A stretch of DNA of 41,563 nt from contig CAAEEO010000002.1 of NCBI GenBank assembly GCA_900754965.1, positions 1 through 41,563 of the forward strand. The letters run 5' to 3'. Shown here one piece after another: positions 31,585 to 39,724 of this stretch. Each line of letters opens with the position of its first letter. Position 1 is the stretch's first letter. The position numbers and the translations under genes are program-made. The notes under the pieces are model-generated. The model was given only the letters and a program-made list of their open reading frames with translations. It did no database searches and was not told where the DNA came from. The DNA comes from an uncultured Oscillospiraceae bacterium. GTDB taxonomy: Bacteria > Bacillota > Clostridia > Oscillospirales > Oscillospiraceae.

Positions 31585-32667
31585 TTACACGTTAACTTCC
31601 ACACCGAAAGCGCCCAGGAAAGCGGTGACATCCTCAGCGGACATACCCTTTTCTTCCATCAGCAGCTTTGCGTAGTTGTCGTAAACGGGATCAGACAGCT
31701 CTTTGAATGCAGCCATCTCGTCCTCAGTCAGGTAGTGAACGGTGACGCCGTTGTCGGTCTCCCAGCGAGCCAGGGTCTCTTCGTCGGCAGCACGGTTGAT
31801 CTCACGCTGATACTCAGCGGTCTTCTGGCCGTTCTCATCAACGATAGCCTGCAGCTCGGGGCTCAGGGAATCGTACAGACCCTTGTTCATGGTGAAGAAC
31901 AGGCAGTCATAGGAACCAGTCCAGTAGGTGATGTACTTCTGAACTTCCTGAATCTGGGAAGCGTCCATGGTGGGAACAGGGTTCTCCTGTCCGTCGTAAG
32001 TACCAGTCTGCAGGCCGGTGTAAACTTCGTTCCAGTTTGCAGTGGTGTAGTCAGAGCCCCATGCCTTGTAAGCGTCCATCAGAACAGAGGAGCCAGCAAC
32101 GCGGATCTTCAGGCCGGTCATGTCGGCAGGAGTGATGATCTCGTGCTTGTTGTTGGTGACATGACGGAAACCGTTCTCAGCAATGCCCAGAACGTGCAGA
32201 CCCATCTCCTCCAGGATAGCCTTCAGAGCGTCGCCGCCCTCGCCGTCCAGAACTGCGTCAACCTCATCGGTATTTGCAAACAGGAAAGGCAGAGACACAA
32301 CGCTGAAACGGTCATCGAAGGATGCATAGATCAGGTTGGAGTGCATGTCGATCTGAGTGGTGTTGTCGATAACGCCCTGGATGCCGTCGGTCTGAGAACC
32401 GCCGAACAGCTGGTCGGTGGCATACACATCAACGGTGACAGCGCCGCCGGTGGCTTCGCTCATCAGTTCGCCGAAGTACTTGCCTGCCTCAGCCCAGGTG
32501 GAAGTCTCGCCTGCAGAGCAGCCGAATTTCCAGTTCATTTCCTCAAAGCCAGTTTCCTGACCGGGTTCCTTGCTGGTTTCGGGTTCTTTTGCGTCATCCC
32601 CGCCGCCGCAGGCAGCCAGAGACAGAACCATCACGAGACACAGCAACAGTGCGATGAATCTTTTCAT
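31585..32667 (-). CDS. dctP: TRAP transporter solute-binding lipoprotein
   Basis: This 360-residue protein has a lipoprotein signal (MKRFIALLLCLVMVLSLAAC, then GGG; lipobox cysteine at residue 20) and a DctP-type binding domain. DctP features include MTGLKIRVAGSSVLMDAYKA with the carboxylate-binding arginine, and NWNEVYTGLQTGTYDGQENP, the ligand and dimer motif. It captures an organic acid outside the membrane and delivers it to DctQM. ATG at 32667 follows GGAGG. It is third in the TRAP operon, directly upstream of the 2-oxoacid dehydrogenase genes, which suggests that the substrate is a 2-oxoacid or a precursor. Confidence 0.95.
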   Translation of the reverse strand: MKRFIALLLCLVMVLSLAACGGGDDAKEPETSKEPGQETGFEEMNWKFGCSAGETSTWAEAGKYFGELMSEATGGAVTVDVYATDQLFGGSQTDGIQGVIDNTTQIDMHSNLIYASFDDRFSVVSLPFLFANTDEVDAVLDGEGGDALKAILEEMGLHVLGIAENGFRHVTNNKHEIITPADMTGLKIRVAGSSVLMDAYKAWGSDYTTANWNEVYTGLQTGTYDGQENPVPTMDASQIQEVQKYITYWTGSYDCLFFTMNKGLYDSLSPELQAIVDENGQKTAEYQREINRAADEETLARWETDNGVTVHYLTEDEMAAFKELSDPVYDNYAKLLMEEKGMSAEDVTAFLGAFGVEVNV

Positions 32668-32739
32668 TGTTTTTCCTCCAATAAAGATTTTTTTAATTAA
32701 CCGCCCCGAAAGACGGTGAATTACAAAGTTTGTCTGCTT

Positions 32740-34023
32740 TTACAGCAGTGCCAGAGAAAACCAAGGCACATAAGTGACCAGCAGCAGAATGAGGATGCAA
32801 GCCACGATCATGGGCCATACCGCCTTGGAAATTTCCGGAATCGTGAGTTTCAGTCCCTCTTTCACCTTCACGCCGCAGGCAACGAACAGGTTCACGCCCA
32901 CAGGAGGAGTGACCTGACCGATGGCCAGGTTCACGGTGGCAATGACACCGAAGTGAACCAGGTTGATGCCCAGCTGCTGAGCCACGGGGTACATGATGGG
33001 GATAAAGATGTACATTGCGGAGTTTGCATCCACAAAGCAGCCTGCGATCAGGAAGATGACGTTCACAATCAGCAGGAACACAATCTTGTTGCCGGCCACA
33101 TTCATCAGCAGTGCAGATGCAGCCTTGGAAATGCCCTGGGTGGTGCAGCAGTAAGAGAACAGGGATGCTGCTGCAATGATCAGCATGATACCGCCGGAAG
33201 TCTTTGCAGAATCCACCAGCAGAGAGAACAAATCTTTCAGTTTCAGCTCTCTGTAGATCAGCAGACCCACAATCAGGCCATAGAAGATGGAGACAGCAGC
33301 TGCCTCAGTGGGGGTGCAGATACCGGAGTAGATGCCGCCCAGAATGATAACAGGCATGAAGAATGCCCAGATTGCATGCAGGAAGGACTTGCCGCGCTCG
33401 CCCCAGCTTGCTTTGGGACGGCTGGACTGGATGCCTTTCTTCCGTACCTCGATCATGACCACAGCGATCAGACCCAGGCCCATCAGCACGCCGGGGATGA
33501 CGCCTGCCATGAACAGGTCGCCCACGGATGCACCGCAGATGGAAGAGTAGACAATGAATGCAATAGACGGGGGAATGACGATGGCGATGGAAGATGCCGT
33601 TGCAATCAGAGCAGATGCAAAGGGCAACTCAAACCCGTCACGATCCATCATTGCGGGGATCAGGATCATACCCAGAGCAGCCACAGTAGCCGGGCCGGAA
33701 CCGGACACGGCGCCGAAGAAACAGGCCACTATGACCGAGACCATTGCGATACCACCCCTTCGGTGGCCGATACAGGCGTCCGCAAAGTCAATCAGTCTGG
33801 TAGAAATACCAGCTTTTGCCATGATGTTACCGGACAGCACGAAGAACGGGATGGACAGCAACAGGAACTTGGCAATGCCGGAATAAATGTTGGTTGCGAT
33901 GATGTTCAGGGGCATTCCTGCGAACAGCAGGGAGAAAATTGCAGACAGACCCAAGCAGAATGCGATGGGAATGTTCAGAATCAGCATTACAAAAAAGGAG
34001 CCAAACAGAATCAAGTTTTCCAT
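32740..34023 (-). CDS. dctM: TRAP transporter large permease
   Basis: This 427-residue integral membrane protein has about 12 spans and DctM signatures: NIPIAFCLGLSAIFSLLFAG near the start, IPFFVLSGNIMAKAGIS, GGIAMVSVIVACFFGAVSGS and IPPSIAFIVYSSI, and near the end IGQVTPPVGVNLFVACGV. It forms the sodium-driven channel. Its ATG overlaps the dctQ stop by one base (TAATG), showing translational coupling. Length is normal for the family. Confidence 0.96.
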   Translation of the reverse strand: MENLILFGSFFVMLILNIPIAFCLGLSAIFSLLFAGMPLNIIATNIYSGIAKFLLLSIPFFVLSGNIMAKAGISTRLIDFADACIGHRRGGIAMVSVIVACFFGAVSGSGPATVAALGMILIPAMMDRDGFELPFASALIATASSIAIVIPPSIAFIVYSSICGASVGDLFMAGVIPGVLMGLGLIAVVMIEVRKKGIQSSRPKASWGERGKSFLHAIWAFFMPVIILGGIYSGICTPTEAAAVSIFYGLIVGLLIYRELKLKDLFSLLVDSAKTSGGIMLIIAAASLFSYCCTTQGISKAASALLMNVAGNKIVFLLIVNVIFLIAGCFVDANSAMYIFIPIMYPVAQQLGINLVHFGVIATVNLAIGQVTPPVGVNLFVACGVKVKEGLKLTIPEISKAVWPMIVACILILLLVTYVPWFSLALL

Positions 34024-34544
34024 TATGCATCCACCTCCGTTTCAGGATCTTCGCCTTTGACGATGTAGTAGATGTTTTCAATGGCGAACTCGACCAGGTG
34101 CATAGCCATCAGAACACCGCAGGCAGGAATCGTTGCAGTGAAGATACCAATGGGCATACGCAGCACATAAGTCAACTTGTTCATTGCGAAGTCGGTCACA
34201 GCCTTGGTATAACCGGTCGTGATCATCACATAGCAGAAGAACAGGCCGAACACCACCATAACAATGTTCATGATCCGCTGACCCTTCCGGGGCAGGAATC
34301 CGGTGAACAGAGCCATACCAATCAGGCCGCCTTCTTCTCTTGCCAACACTGCTGCACCCAACAGAGACAGGGGGACAAACAGGTTGATAACCAGTTCCTC
34401 GGTAAAGGACCAGGGAACCTCGGGCATCAGGTAACGGGAAACTACGTTTCCGAACGCGACCAAAGACACCACAGCGATCAGAATCGCCATGAGGACTTTT
34501 TCCACGAACGTGATCCCGTCCATGACTTTGCGGAAAGTCTTCAA
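34023..34544 (-). CDS. dctQ: TRAP transporter small permease
   Basis: This 173-residue protein has four membrane spans (LMAILIAVVSLVAFGNVVSR, LVINLFVPLSLLGAAVL, IVMVVFGLFFCYVMITTGY, GIFTATIPACGVLMAMHLV) and the DctQ motif VSRYLMPEVPWSFTEEL. It binds DctM and is needed for uptake. The start is uncertain: TTG at 34544 has GGAGG eight bases upstream, whereas ATG at 34559 has AAGGA only one base away. The TTG start is preferred; the ATG would add five residues. It is the first gene of the operon, 90-odd bases after the promoter. Confidence 0.9.
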   Translation of the reverse strand: MKTFRKVMDGITFVEKVLMAILIAVVSLVAFGNVVSRYLMPEVPWSFTEELVINLFVPLSLLGAAVLAREEGGLIGMALFTGFLPRKGQRIMNIVMVVFGLFFCYVMITTGYTKAVTDFAMNKLTYVLRMPIGIFTATIPACGVLMAMHLVEFAIENIYYIVKGEDPETEVDA

Positions 34545-34632
34545 AACTTTCTCCTCCATTTCCTTCTTTCTGAGTTTTGACCCGGAACGTTTTCTTAACA
34601 ATTTCAGAACACCATTCACAGTTCAGTAACAT

Positions 34633-34661
34633 ATTATAGCACTGACTGCTATTTTTTTCAA
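34633..34661 (-). promoter_or_regulatory. Promoter of the TRAP-dehydrogenase operon
   Basis: On the - strand TTGAAA (34656-34661), 17-base spacer, TATAAT (34633-34638), the latter a perfect -10. It can drive dctQ-dctM-dctP and, by read-through, the E1-E2-E3 genes. Confidence 0.75.
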
Positions 34662-34693
34662 ATAATTCCTCCAAAAAAAGCGATACGAAATGC

Positions 34694-34718
34694 CCAAAAT
34701 TGCGCGTTCAAATTTTGG
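34694..34718. promoter_or_regulatory. Dyad upstream of the TRAP promoter
   Basis: CCAAAATT (34694-34701) and AATTTTGG (34711-34718) are separated by nine bases, about 33 bases upstream of the -35 box. The position fits an activator site. The rest of the AT-rich gap 34719-34912 shows no gene or clear signal. Confidence 0.45.
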
Positions 34719-34912
34719 CAAATTGTTAAAAATCCTTCATTCAAAGTACATTTTCTGCATAAACTTATATTTTTGTTCATAAATCGCCTATTAATTTTTC
34801 ATTTTCGAATAATATGTCCTTATTTCAATGCGATTCGCACCTTCTTTTCTCCTGTTTTCGTTGATTTTTCTTGTTTTTTGCGGTAAACTCTGGGCAGAAA
34901 CGAGGGATATAC

Positions 34913-35626
34913 ATGGAAATTGAACTGATTTTTACTGCCAACGCCGGGGTGATCCTGGAAATGGACGGAATTTGCATCGCAGTGGACGCATTTCACAATC
35001 AGCGCGCCCTCCCCTTCAGCACCTTGCCGAAAGACCTGCTCCACACCCTCGCAGAAACGGGGATTCTGGGCAAACTGGATGCCCTGTTTTTTTCTCATAC
35101 CCACGCCGATCACTACGGGCAGACCGCCATGGAACAAGCGCTCCAATATGCCCAAAATGCTGCGCTCCTGGCTCCAAAACCCATCGCCCCCCAACAGATC
35201 CTCCTCCAGGGACCTGCCGTTCACATCACGCTGCCCGATGGAAAACTGGACGCCGTACGCTTAGTGCATGATGGACCGGAATACCGGGAAGTTCCGCTAT
35301 ACGGTCTGATGCTGACCCTCAGAAATCAACGCATTCTGTTTCCCGGGGATTCTACCGACCATACAGGGGTACGGCAGATGACGCAGGGACGACCGGTAGA
35401 TGTGGCTGTTTTGAATTTTCCCTGGATCACCCTTCCGGGAAATCGGCGTTTTGTGGAGCAGGAACTGGCTCCCCGGCATTTGATCCTAACCCACCTCCCC
35501 TACCCCGACGACGATACAGAAGGTTTTATTTCCGCCACCCGGAAAGCTGCCGAAAAATTGACCGGCATTCCGGATATCCGGCTGCTGACTTGTCCTCTGC
35601 AAAAGGAGACCCTCTCCTGTTTCTGA
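34913..35626 (+). CDS. Metallo-beta-lactamase-fold hydrolase
   Basis: This 237-residue protein carries the MBL metal motif HTHADH near residue 60 and a later PGDSTDHTG (metal aspartate) and ILTHLPYP (last histidine), as in the UlaG/YtnP-like branch of small MBL hydrolases. The substrate is unknown. ATG at 34913 follows GAGGGA; the frame is open 42 bases further upstream without a ribosome site. It is followed by a GNAT acetyltransferase in the same direction, 25 bases away. Confidence 0.88.
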   Translation: MEIELIFTANAGVILEMDGICIAVDAFHNQRALPFSTLPKDLLHTLAETGILGKLDALFFSHTHADHYGQTAMEQALQYAQNAALLAPKPIAPQQILLQGPAVHITLPDGKLDAVRLVHDGPEYREVPLYGLMLTLRNQRILFPGDSTDHTGVRQMTQGRPVDVAVLNFPWITLPGNRRFVEQELAPRHLILTHLPYPDDDTEGFISATRKAAEKLTGIPDIRLLTCPLQKETLSCF

Positions 35627-35651
35627 ATCCACGATCTGTGAGGAGTTATCA

Positions 35652-36104
35652 ATGAACCACTATGTTTACATAAATTTAAGACAGAAACCTGAACTGAAAG
35701 ATTCCGCATCTGCATGGTTTCATACCCATTGGGGTGTGCCGCAGGAGGCTTATCTGGAATGTATGGAACAATATCTGCGCCATGACACGGAGTACGGTTG
35801 GTATCTTTGTTTGGACGAAGAACGGATTGTCGGCGGTCTTGGTGTTATCGAAAATGATTTTCATAATCGAAAAGAGCTCACTCCCAACATATGTGCGGTG
35901 TATACCGAAGAAGACTGCCGCTGCCAGGGCATTGCAGGTCAACTGCTCCGGATTGCGGTAGAGGATTTGCGTTCCAAAGGAATCACTCCGGTCTATTTGA
36001 TTACAGACCACACAGATTTTTACGAACGATATGGATGGGAGTTCTTTGACATGGTACAGGGGGACGACGACCCCGGTATGATGCGGATGTACATCCACAG
36101 ATGA
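35652..36104 (+). CDS. GNAT-family N-acetyltransferase
   Basis: This 150-residue protein has the GNAT fold: central strand GGLGVIENDF, acetyl-CoA-binding region VYTEEDCRCQGIAGQLLRIA (an R/Q-x2-G-x-A variant) and the late motif ITDHTDFYERYGWEF. Members acetylate small amines, antibiotics or protein termini; the substrate cannot be told. ATG at 35652 follows GAGGAG. It is probably co-transcribed with the MBL-fold gene. Confidence 0.9.
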   Translation: MNHYVYINLRQKPELKDSASAWFHTHWGVPQEAYLECMEQYLRHDTEYGWYLCLDEERIVGGLGVIENDFHNRKELTPNICAVYTEEDCRCQGIAGQLLRIAVEDLRSKGITPVYLITDHTDFYERYGWEFFDMVQGDDDPGMMRMYIHR

Positions 36105-36132
36105 GCATCCATTTCCTCTCCAGACAATACTC

Positions 36133-36173
36133 AAAAACCTGCCGATACGCTGATGCGTACCGGCAGGTTTTTT
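36133..36173. terminator. Bidirectional terminator between GNAT and reduced-E2 genes
   Basis: AAAAACCTGCCG (36133-36144) and CGGCAGGTTTTTT (36161-36173) form the outer stem, with ATACGC/GCGTAC continuing inward around TGAT. A- and T-runs on both sides serve the convergent transcripts. Confidence 0.92.
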
Positions 36174-36189
36174 ATATATTTTCCAATGT

Positions 36190-36708
36190 TTAAATCAACA
36201 GCAACAGAGGCTGCGCAGCTTTTGCAGCCGCCAGAGACAGATATTCTGCCGCTGCCCGGTCGTCCAGATCCTTTCGATCGTAGCACAGCACCAGCCGCAC
36301 TTCGTCCTCTTCCAGGTCACACAGGCCCACTGCTGCAGCGCAGTCCGGGGCCAGTTCCGGCAGGAACAGCTCCACGCCATAGGCGGTCAAATCTGTGACC
36401 GTAGCGGACACAGACTGTTCTTCCGCCGCCGCACGGCAGGCACGCACCAAGAGATCCCCTACTTCCGGAGCCTTGGCGTTTTTAGGCACACGCTCCAACA
36501 GTTCCACCAGGGGGTCCAGATCCACTTCCATGGTCATCACGCCCCAGTTCCGCCCAGCAGGCAGAAGGGTCTTCAGCCGTTCCAGTTCTGCATCGATATC
36601 CCGCTTGACGATCCGTCCGTTGGGTCCGGTCCCCGTCAATTTGGAATAATCCACATCCATTTCACCGGCAAATTTTTTCGCATAAGGCGAGATCTTGATC
36701 CGTTCCAT
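36190..36708 (-). CDS. Reduced E2-like protein: subunit-binding domain plus shortened, histidine-less acyltransferase domain
   Basis: This 172-residue protein starts straight with a peripheral-subunit-binding domain (ISPYAKKFAGEMDVDYSKLT, then NGRIVKRDIDAEL). There is no lipoyl domain. The rest aligns with the two ends of an E2 catalytic domain while the middle ~100 residues are gone. At the active site the usual DHRxxDG is replaced: CYDRKDLDDRAAAEYL against ADHRVIDGVQAAEFL of the E2 at 27977, so the catalytic histidine is lost. It therefore cannot act as an acyltransferase by the known mechanism. ATG at 36708 follows GAGGTG, nine bases after the E1-beta stop. It may be an adaptor joining the second E1 to other subunits. 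The frame is intact, which argues against a pseudogene. Confidence 0.8.
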   Translation of the reverse strand: MERIKISPYAKKFAGEMDVDYSKLTGTGPNGRIVKRDIDAELERLKTLLPAGRNWGVMTMEVDLDPLVELLERVPKNAKAPEVGDLLVRACRAAAEEQSVSATVTDLTAYGVELFLPELAPDCAAAVGLCDLEEDEVRLVLCYDRKDLDDRAAAEYLSLAAAKAAQPLLLLI

Positions 36709-36717
36709 ATCTGCACC

Positions 36718-37695
36718 TCACCGGCCCAATGTCTTCAGCACAGCGGCCTCAATGTCCCCAGTCTGGGGATACACCACATCCTCCAGCACAGGAGAGAAGG
36801 GAGAGCACACATTCAGGCCTGCCACACGGCACACAGGAGAATCCAGCTCGTCGAACAGTTCCTCCATGATCTCCGCAGACAGCTCAGCACCGATGCCGCC
36901 CCGTTTCACGCCTTCTTCCGTAATCACCACATTATGGGTCTTTTTCACAGACTCGGCAATGCATTCCCAATCCAGAGGAACCAGCGTCCGCAGGTCGATC
37001 ACTTCTGCATCGATTCCCTGCTTGGCCAGATTTTCAGCAGCCTCCAGTGCAAAATAGACCTGACGGCTCCAGGCAATGATGGTCACATCCTTGCCCTCCC
37101 GTTTCACTTCAGCCTTGCCCAGGGGAACCACATACTCCTCATCAGGCACTTCCTCTGCCTTGGCATACAGCAGTTTATGCTCCAGGAACACCACCGGGTC
37201 ATCATCCCGGATTGCAGCTTTCAGCAGGCCTTTGGCATCGGTAGCCGTGCAGGGTGCCACCACTTTCAGTCCGGGAATGTGAGTAAACAGCGCCTCCAGG
37301 CATTGGGAGTGCTGACCGGCATTCCGGCGTCCGGCCCCCATAGGGCAGCGGAACACAATGGGAATGTGAACCTGTCCGCCGGTCATGTACCGGAGTTTGG
37401 CCGCCTGGTTCATCACCGGGTCCAGACACACAGAAATGAAGTCATCGTACATCCACTCCACCACCGGACGGATGCCCCGCATGGCAGCGCCCACAGCCAG
37501 ACCGGTAAACCCGGACTCGCTGATGGGGGTGTCGCGGACACGCATTTCGCCGAATTCTTCCAGCAGACCCTGAGAAAGGGCAAACACATTGCCCATAACG
37601 CCCACATCTTCGCCCATCAGGATCACATTTTCATCCCGGCGCATTTCCTCCAGCAGGGCGGCCCGGAGGGCTTTGCTCAATGTCAGTTTGCTCAT
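36718..37695 (-). CDS. Second 2-oxoacid dehydrogenase E1 component, beta subunit
   Basis: This 325-residue protein has VILMGEDVGVMGNVFA, DTPISESGFTGLAVGAAMRG, RCPMGAGRRNAGQHSQ and VIDLRTLVPLDWECI, the PDH/AcoB beta-chain signature, at standard length. Its start overlaps the stop of the alpha gene by four bases (ATGA), so the subunits are made in equal amounts. It differs from the first beta chain (29335-30309) in the QHSQ approach region (MGAGRRNAGQHSQC against MAGGGAAQHSQS), which suggests different substrates. Confidence 0.94.
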   Translation of the reverse strand: MSKLTLSKALRAALLEEMRRDENVILMGEDVGVMGNVFALSQGLLEEFGEMRVRDTPISESGFTGLAVGAAMRGIRPVVEWMYDDFISVCLDPVMNQAAKLRYMTGGQVHIPIVFRCPMGAGRRNAGQHSQCLEALFTHIPGLKVVAPCTATDAKGLLKAAIRDDDPVVFLEHKLLYAKAEEVPDEEYVVPLGKAEVKREGKDVTIIAWSRQVYFALEAAENLAKQGIDAEVIDLRTLVPLDWECIAESVKKTHNVVITEEGVKRGGIGAELSAEIMEELFDELDSPVCRVAGLNVCSPFSPVLEDVVYPQTGDIEAAVLKTLGR

Positions 37696-38693
37696 CTCAG
37701 CACGCTCCTTTCATTGTCGGAGGTGAACATATTGTCGATCACTTCGTCAGGGTTGGGCCAGGGAGAATTCTTGGCAAATTCGTAGGCCGCCTGCAGTTCC
37801 TCCGTCATGGCTTTGTCGATGGCGTCCAGTTCCTCTTCGGTGGCCGCTTTCTGTTCCAGCATGAAGTTGCGGAAAGTGATGACCGCATCCTTGGCTTTAC
37901 CGTCTTCCAGATAGGACTTCGGCCGATAGACCGCCGGGTCCCCGCAGTAGTGTCCCTGATACCGATATACCAGATTCTCCACCAGATAGGGACCGTTTCC
38001 GGCGCGGACATAGTCCACCGCCGTTTTCATCGCATCATACACAGCCAGCACATCCATACCGTCCACTGTCACCCCGGGAATGTCATAAGCCGCCGCACGG
38101 CAGGACAGATACGGGGTATTGGTGACCCGGTGAATCTCCGTAGATACACCGTACTGGTTGTTCTCGATCACATAGATGACCGGCAGTTTCCAGGCTGCCG
38201 CCATGTTCAGAGATTCGTGGAAAGTGCCCTGGTTAGAAGCACCGTCGCCGAAGTACGCCACAGTCACCGCATGGTCGCCCCGCATTTTGGAGGCGTAAGC
38301 GCTGCCGGTGGCCAGAGGGATGCCCGCGCCTACGATGCCATTGGCGCCCAAGATTCCCAGCTCCGTATCCACCACATGCATGGAACCGCCACGACCGCGG
38401 CAGTAGCCGGTTTCCTTACCGAACAGCTCCGCCAGCATTCTGTCCGTCCGGGCGCCTTTGGCGATGCAGTGGCCATGGCCCCGGTGGGTGGTGGTGATAA
38501 AGTCCGTCTTTTCCAGTGCCAACGCCGTTCCCACGGAGCTGGCCTCCTGTCCCAGACTCAGATGGATGTTGCCGGACAGCTCACTTCTTGTGAAACACTG
38601 AGCAGCCATCTCCTCGAACTTGCGAACGCGAACCATCATTTCATAAGCATGTTTCATCCATGCCCCGTCGCATTCCGGTCTTAAAACTTCCAT
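37692..38693 (-). CDS. Second 2-oxoacid dehydrogenase E1 component, alpha subunit
   Basis: This 333-residue protein has the thiamine-diphosphate motif GDGASNQGTFHESLNMAAAW ending in IENN, with RGHGHCIAKGA and GRGGSMHVVD. It lacks the Lys/Ala/Pro N-terminal arm of the first alpha chain. Together with the beta subunit it forms a complete E1, but no full E2 or E3 lies in this operon, only the reduced E2-like gene. It must use E2/E3 made elsewhere, most simply from the operon at 25863-31443. It lies 24 bases after lplA. Confidence 0.94.
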   Translation of the reverse strand: MEVLRPECDGAWMKHAYEMMVRVRKFEEMAAQCFTRSELSGNIHLSLGQEASSVGTALALEKTDFITTTHRGHGHCIAKGARTDRMLAELFGKETGYCRGRGGSMHVVDTELGILGANGIVGAGIPLATGSAYASKMRGDHAVTVAYFGDGASNQGTFHESLNMAAAWKLPVIYVIENNQYGVSTEIHRVTNTPYLSCRAAAYDIPGVTVDGMDVLAVYDAMKTAVDYVRAGNGPYLVENLVYRYQGHYCGDPAVYRPKSYLEDGKAKDAVITFRNFMLEQKAATEEELDAIDKAMTEELQAAYEFAKNSPWPNPDEVIDNMFTSDNERSVLR

Positions 38694-38717
38694 AAGATGC
38701 TCCCTTCTCTGACAGTT

Positions 38718-39719
38718 TTATATTTCAAACAACAACTGCAAAATTTCTTCCGCAGTCACGCTGCCAAACAACGCCTGCAGCGGCAACGCCGCCAATACCT
38801 CCGCCACCGGCTGCCGCTCAAAGCGCACGCCGGTCAGCGCCTTTTCTGCCTGGCTGACTTCCGTCAGCGCCAGGAAATCTCCCGTGAACCGAATCTCCCG
38901 GATGATGCCCTGTTCCACATTCGCCGAGATCTCCACCCGGCCCCCGGGGAATCGTGCGCCGTTATGAAAGGCATAGGCCGGAGATTTTCCAAAATTCCAA
39001 TCCCAGTTCCGGTACTTTTCCTCTTGCAGCGTCCGGATTTCCCGTTCTTCTTCCGCCGTCAGGCAGATTGGCCGTACTTCCCGGCTGGCCGTCAACGCCT
39101 CGATCAGGCGCCTGCGAAAATCTTCTACCGTCACCGTGGAATCCGGCAGAAACTCCCGGATATTTCCAATCCGGGTTCGAACCGATTTGGCACTTTTGGA
39201 CTGGAACTTATCCTGTCGTACCTGCAATGCCCCCGCTACCATCTCCGGGTCGGAGTCAAACAAAAGCGTACCATGGTGAAGGATACGATTCCGGAACATC
39301 CGCTGCGCCACACCGGAAATTTTCTTGCCGTCTACCAGAATGTCATTCCGCCCGGACAGCTCCGCATGGACTCCCATTTCCTCCAACGCCCGCACCACTG
39401 GCACTGCCAGTGCCGCAATGGATATGGTCTCCGGGTCACCCACATCCTGAATGAAGGAATAGTTCAGATTTCCCAGATCATGATACACCGCACCGCCGCC
39501 GGTCGTCCGACGGACGACCGTGATCTGATGCTCCTCCACAAAGGGACGGTTGATCTCTTCCTCGGTGTTCTGATTCCGACCAATCACCACAGTGTTGGCA
39601 TTTTGCCACAGCAGAAGGATCTCGCCCTCAGTATGGTGCGTCAGTAAATATTCCTCCAGTGCCAGATTATAGGTCGGGTCTGTAGAACGAATATCCATAA
39701 AGTATAAACTATGTTCCAT
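38718..39719 (-). CDS. lplA: Lipoate-protein ligase
   Basis: This 333-residue enzyme activates lipoate with ATP and attaches it to lipoyl-domain lysines. Motifs: NLALEEYLL, VVIGRNQNTEEEIN, RRTTGGGAVYHDLGN, NDILVDGKKISGVAQR and HHGTLLFDSD, and a C-terminal accessory domain from about 250 (NFGKSPAY). Placement in an E1 operon is logical because three lipoyl domains in the neighbouring complex need modification; it implies that lipoate is scavenged. Five bases separate it from the TtcA-like gene upstream. Confidence 0.95.
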   Translation of the reverse strand: MEHSLYFMDIRSTDPTYNLALEEYLLTHHTEGEILLLWQNANTVVIGRNQNTEEEINRPFVEEHQITVVRRTTGGGAVYHDLGNLNYSFIQDVGDPETISIAALAVPVVRALEEMGVHAELSGRNDILVDGKKISGVAQRMFRNRILHHGTLLFDSDPEMVAGALQVRQDKFQSKSAKSVRTRIGNIREFLPDSTVTVEDFRRRLIEALTASREVRPICLTAEEEREIRTLQEEKYRNWDWNFGKSPAYAFHNGARFPGGRVEISANVEQGIIREIRFTGDFLALTEVSQAEKALTGVRFERQPVAEVLAALPLQALFGSVTAEEILQLLFEI

Positions 39720-39724
39720 CGCGC

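Noticed and set aside
32716..34068. A 450-codon + strand open frame opposite dctM
   Set aside because: Gln/His/Asp-rich composition is the complement of hydrophobic membrane codons; dctM is certain.
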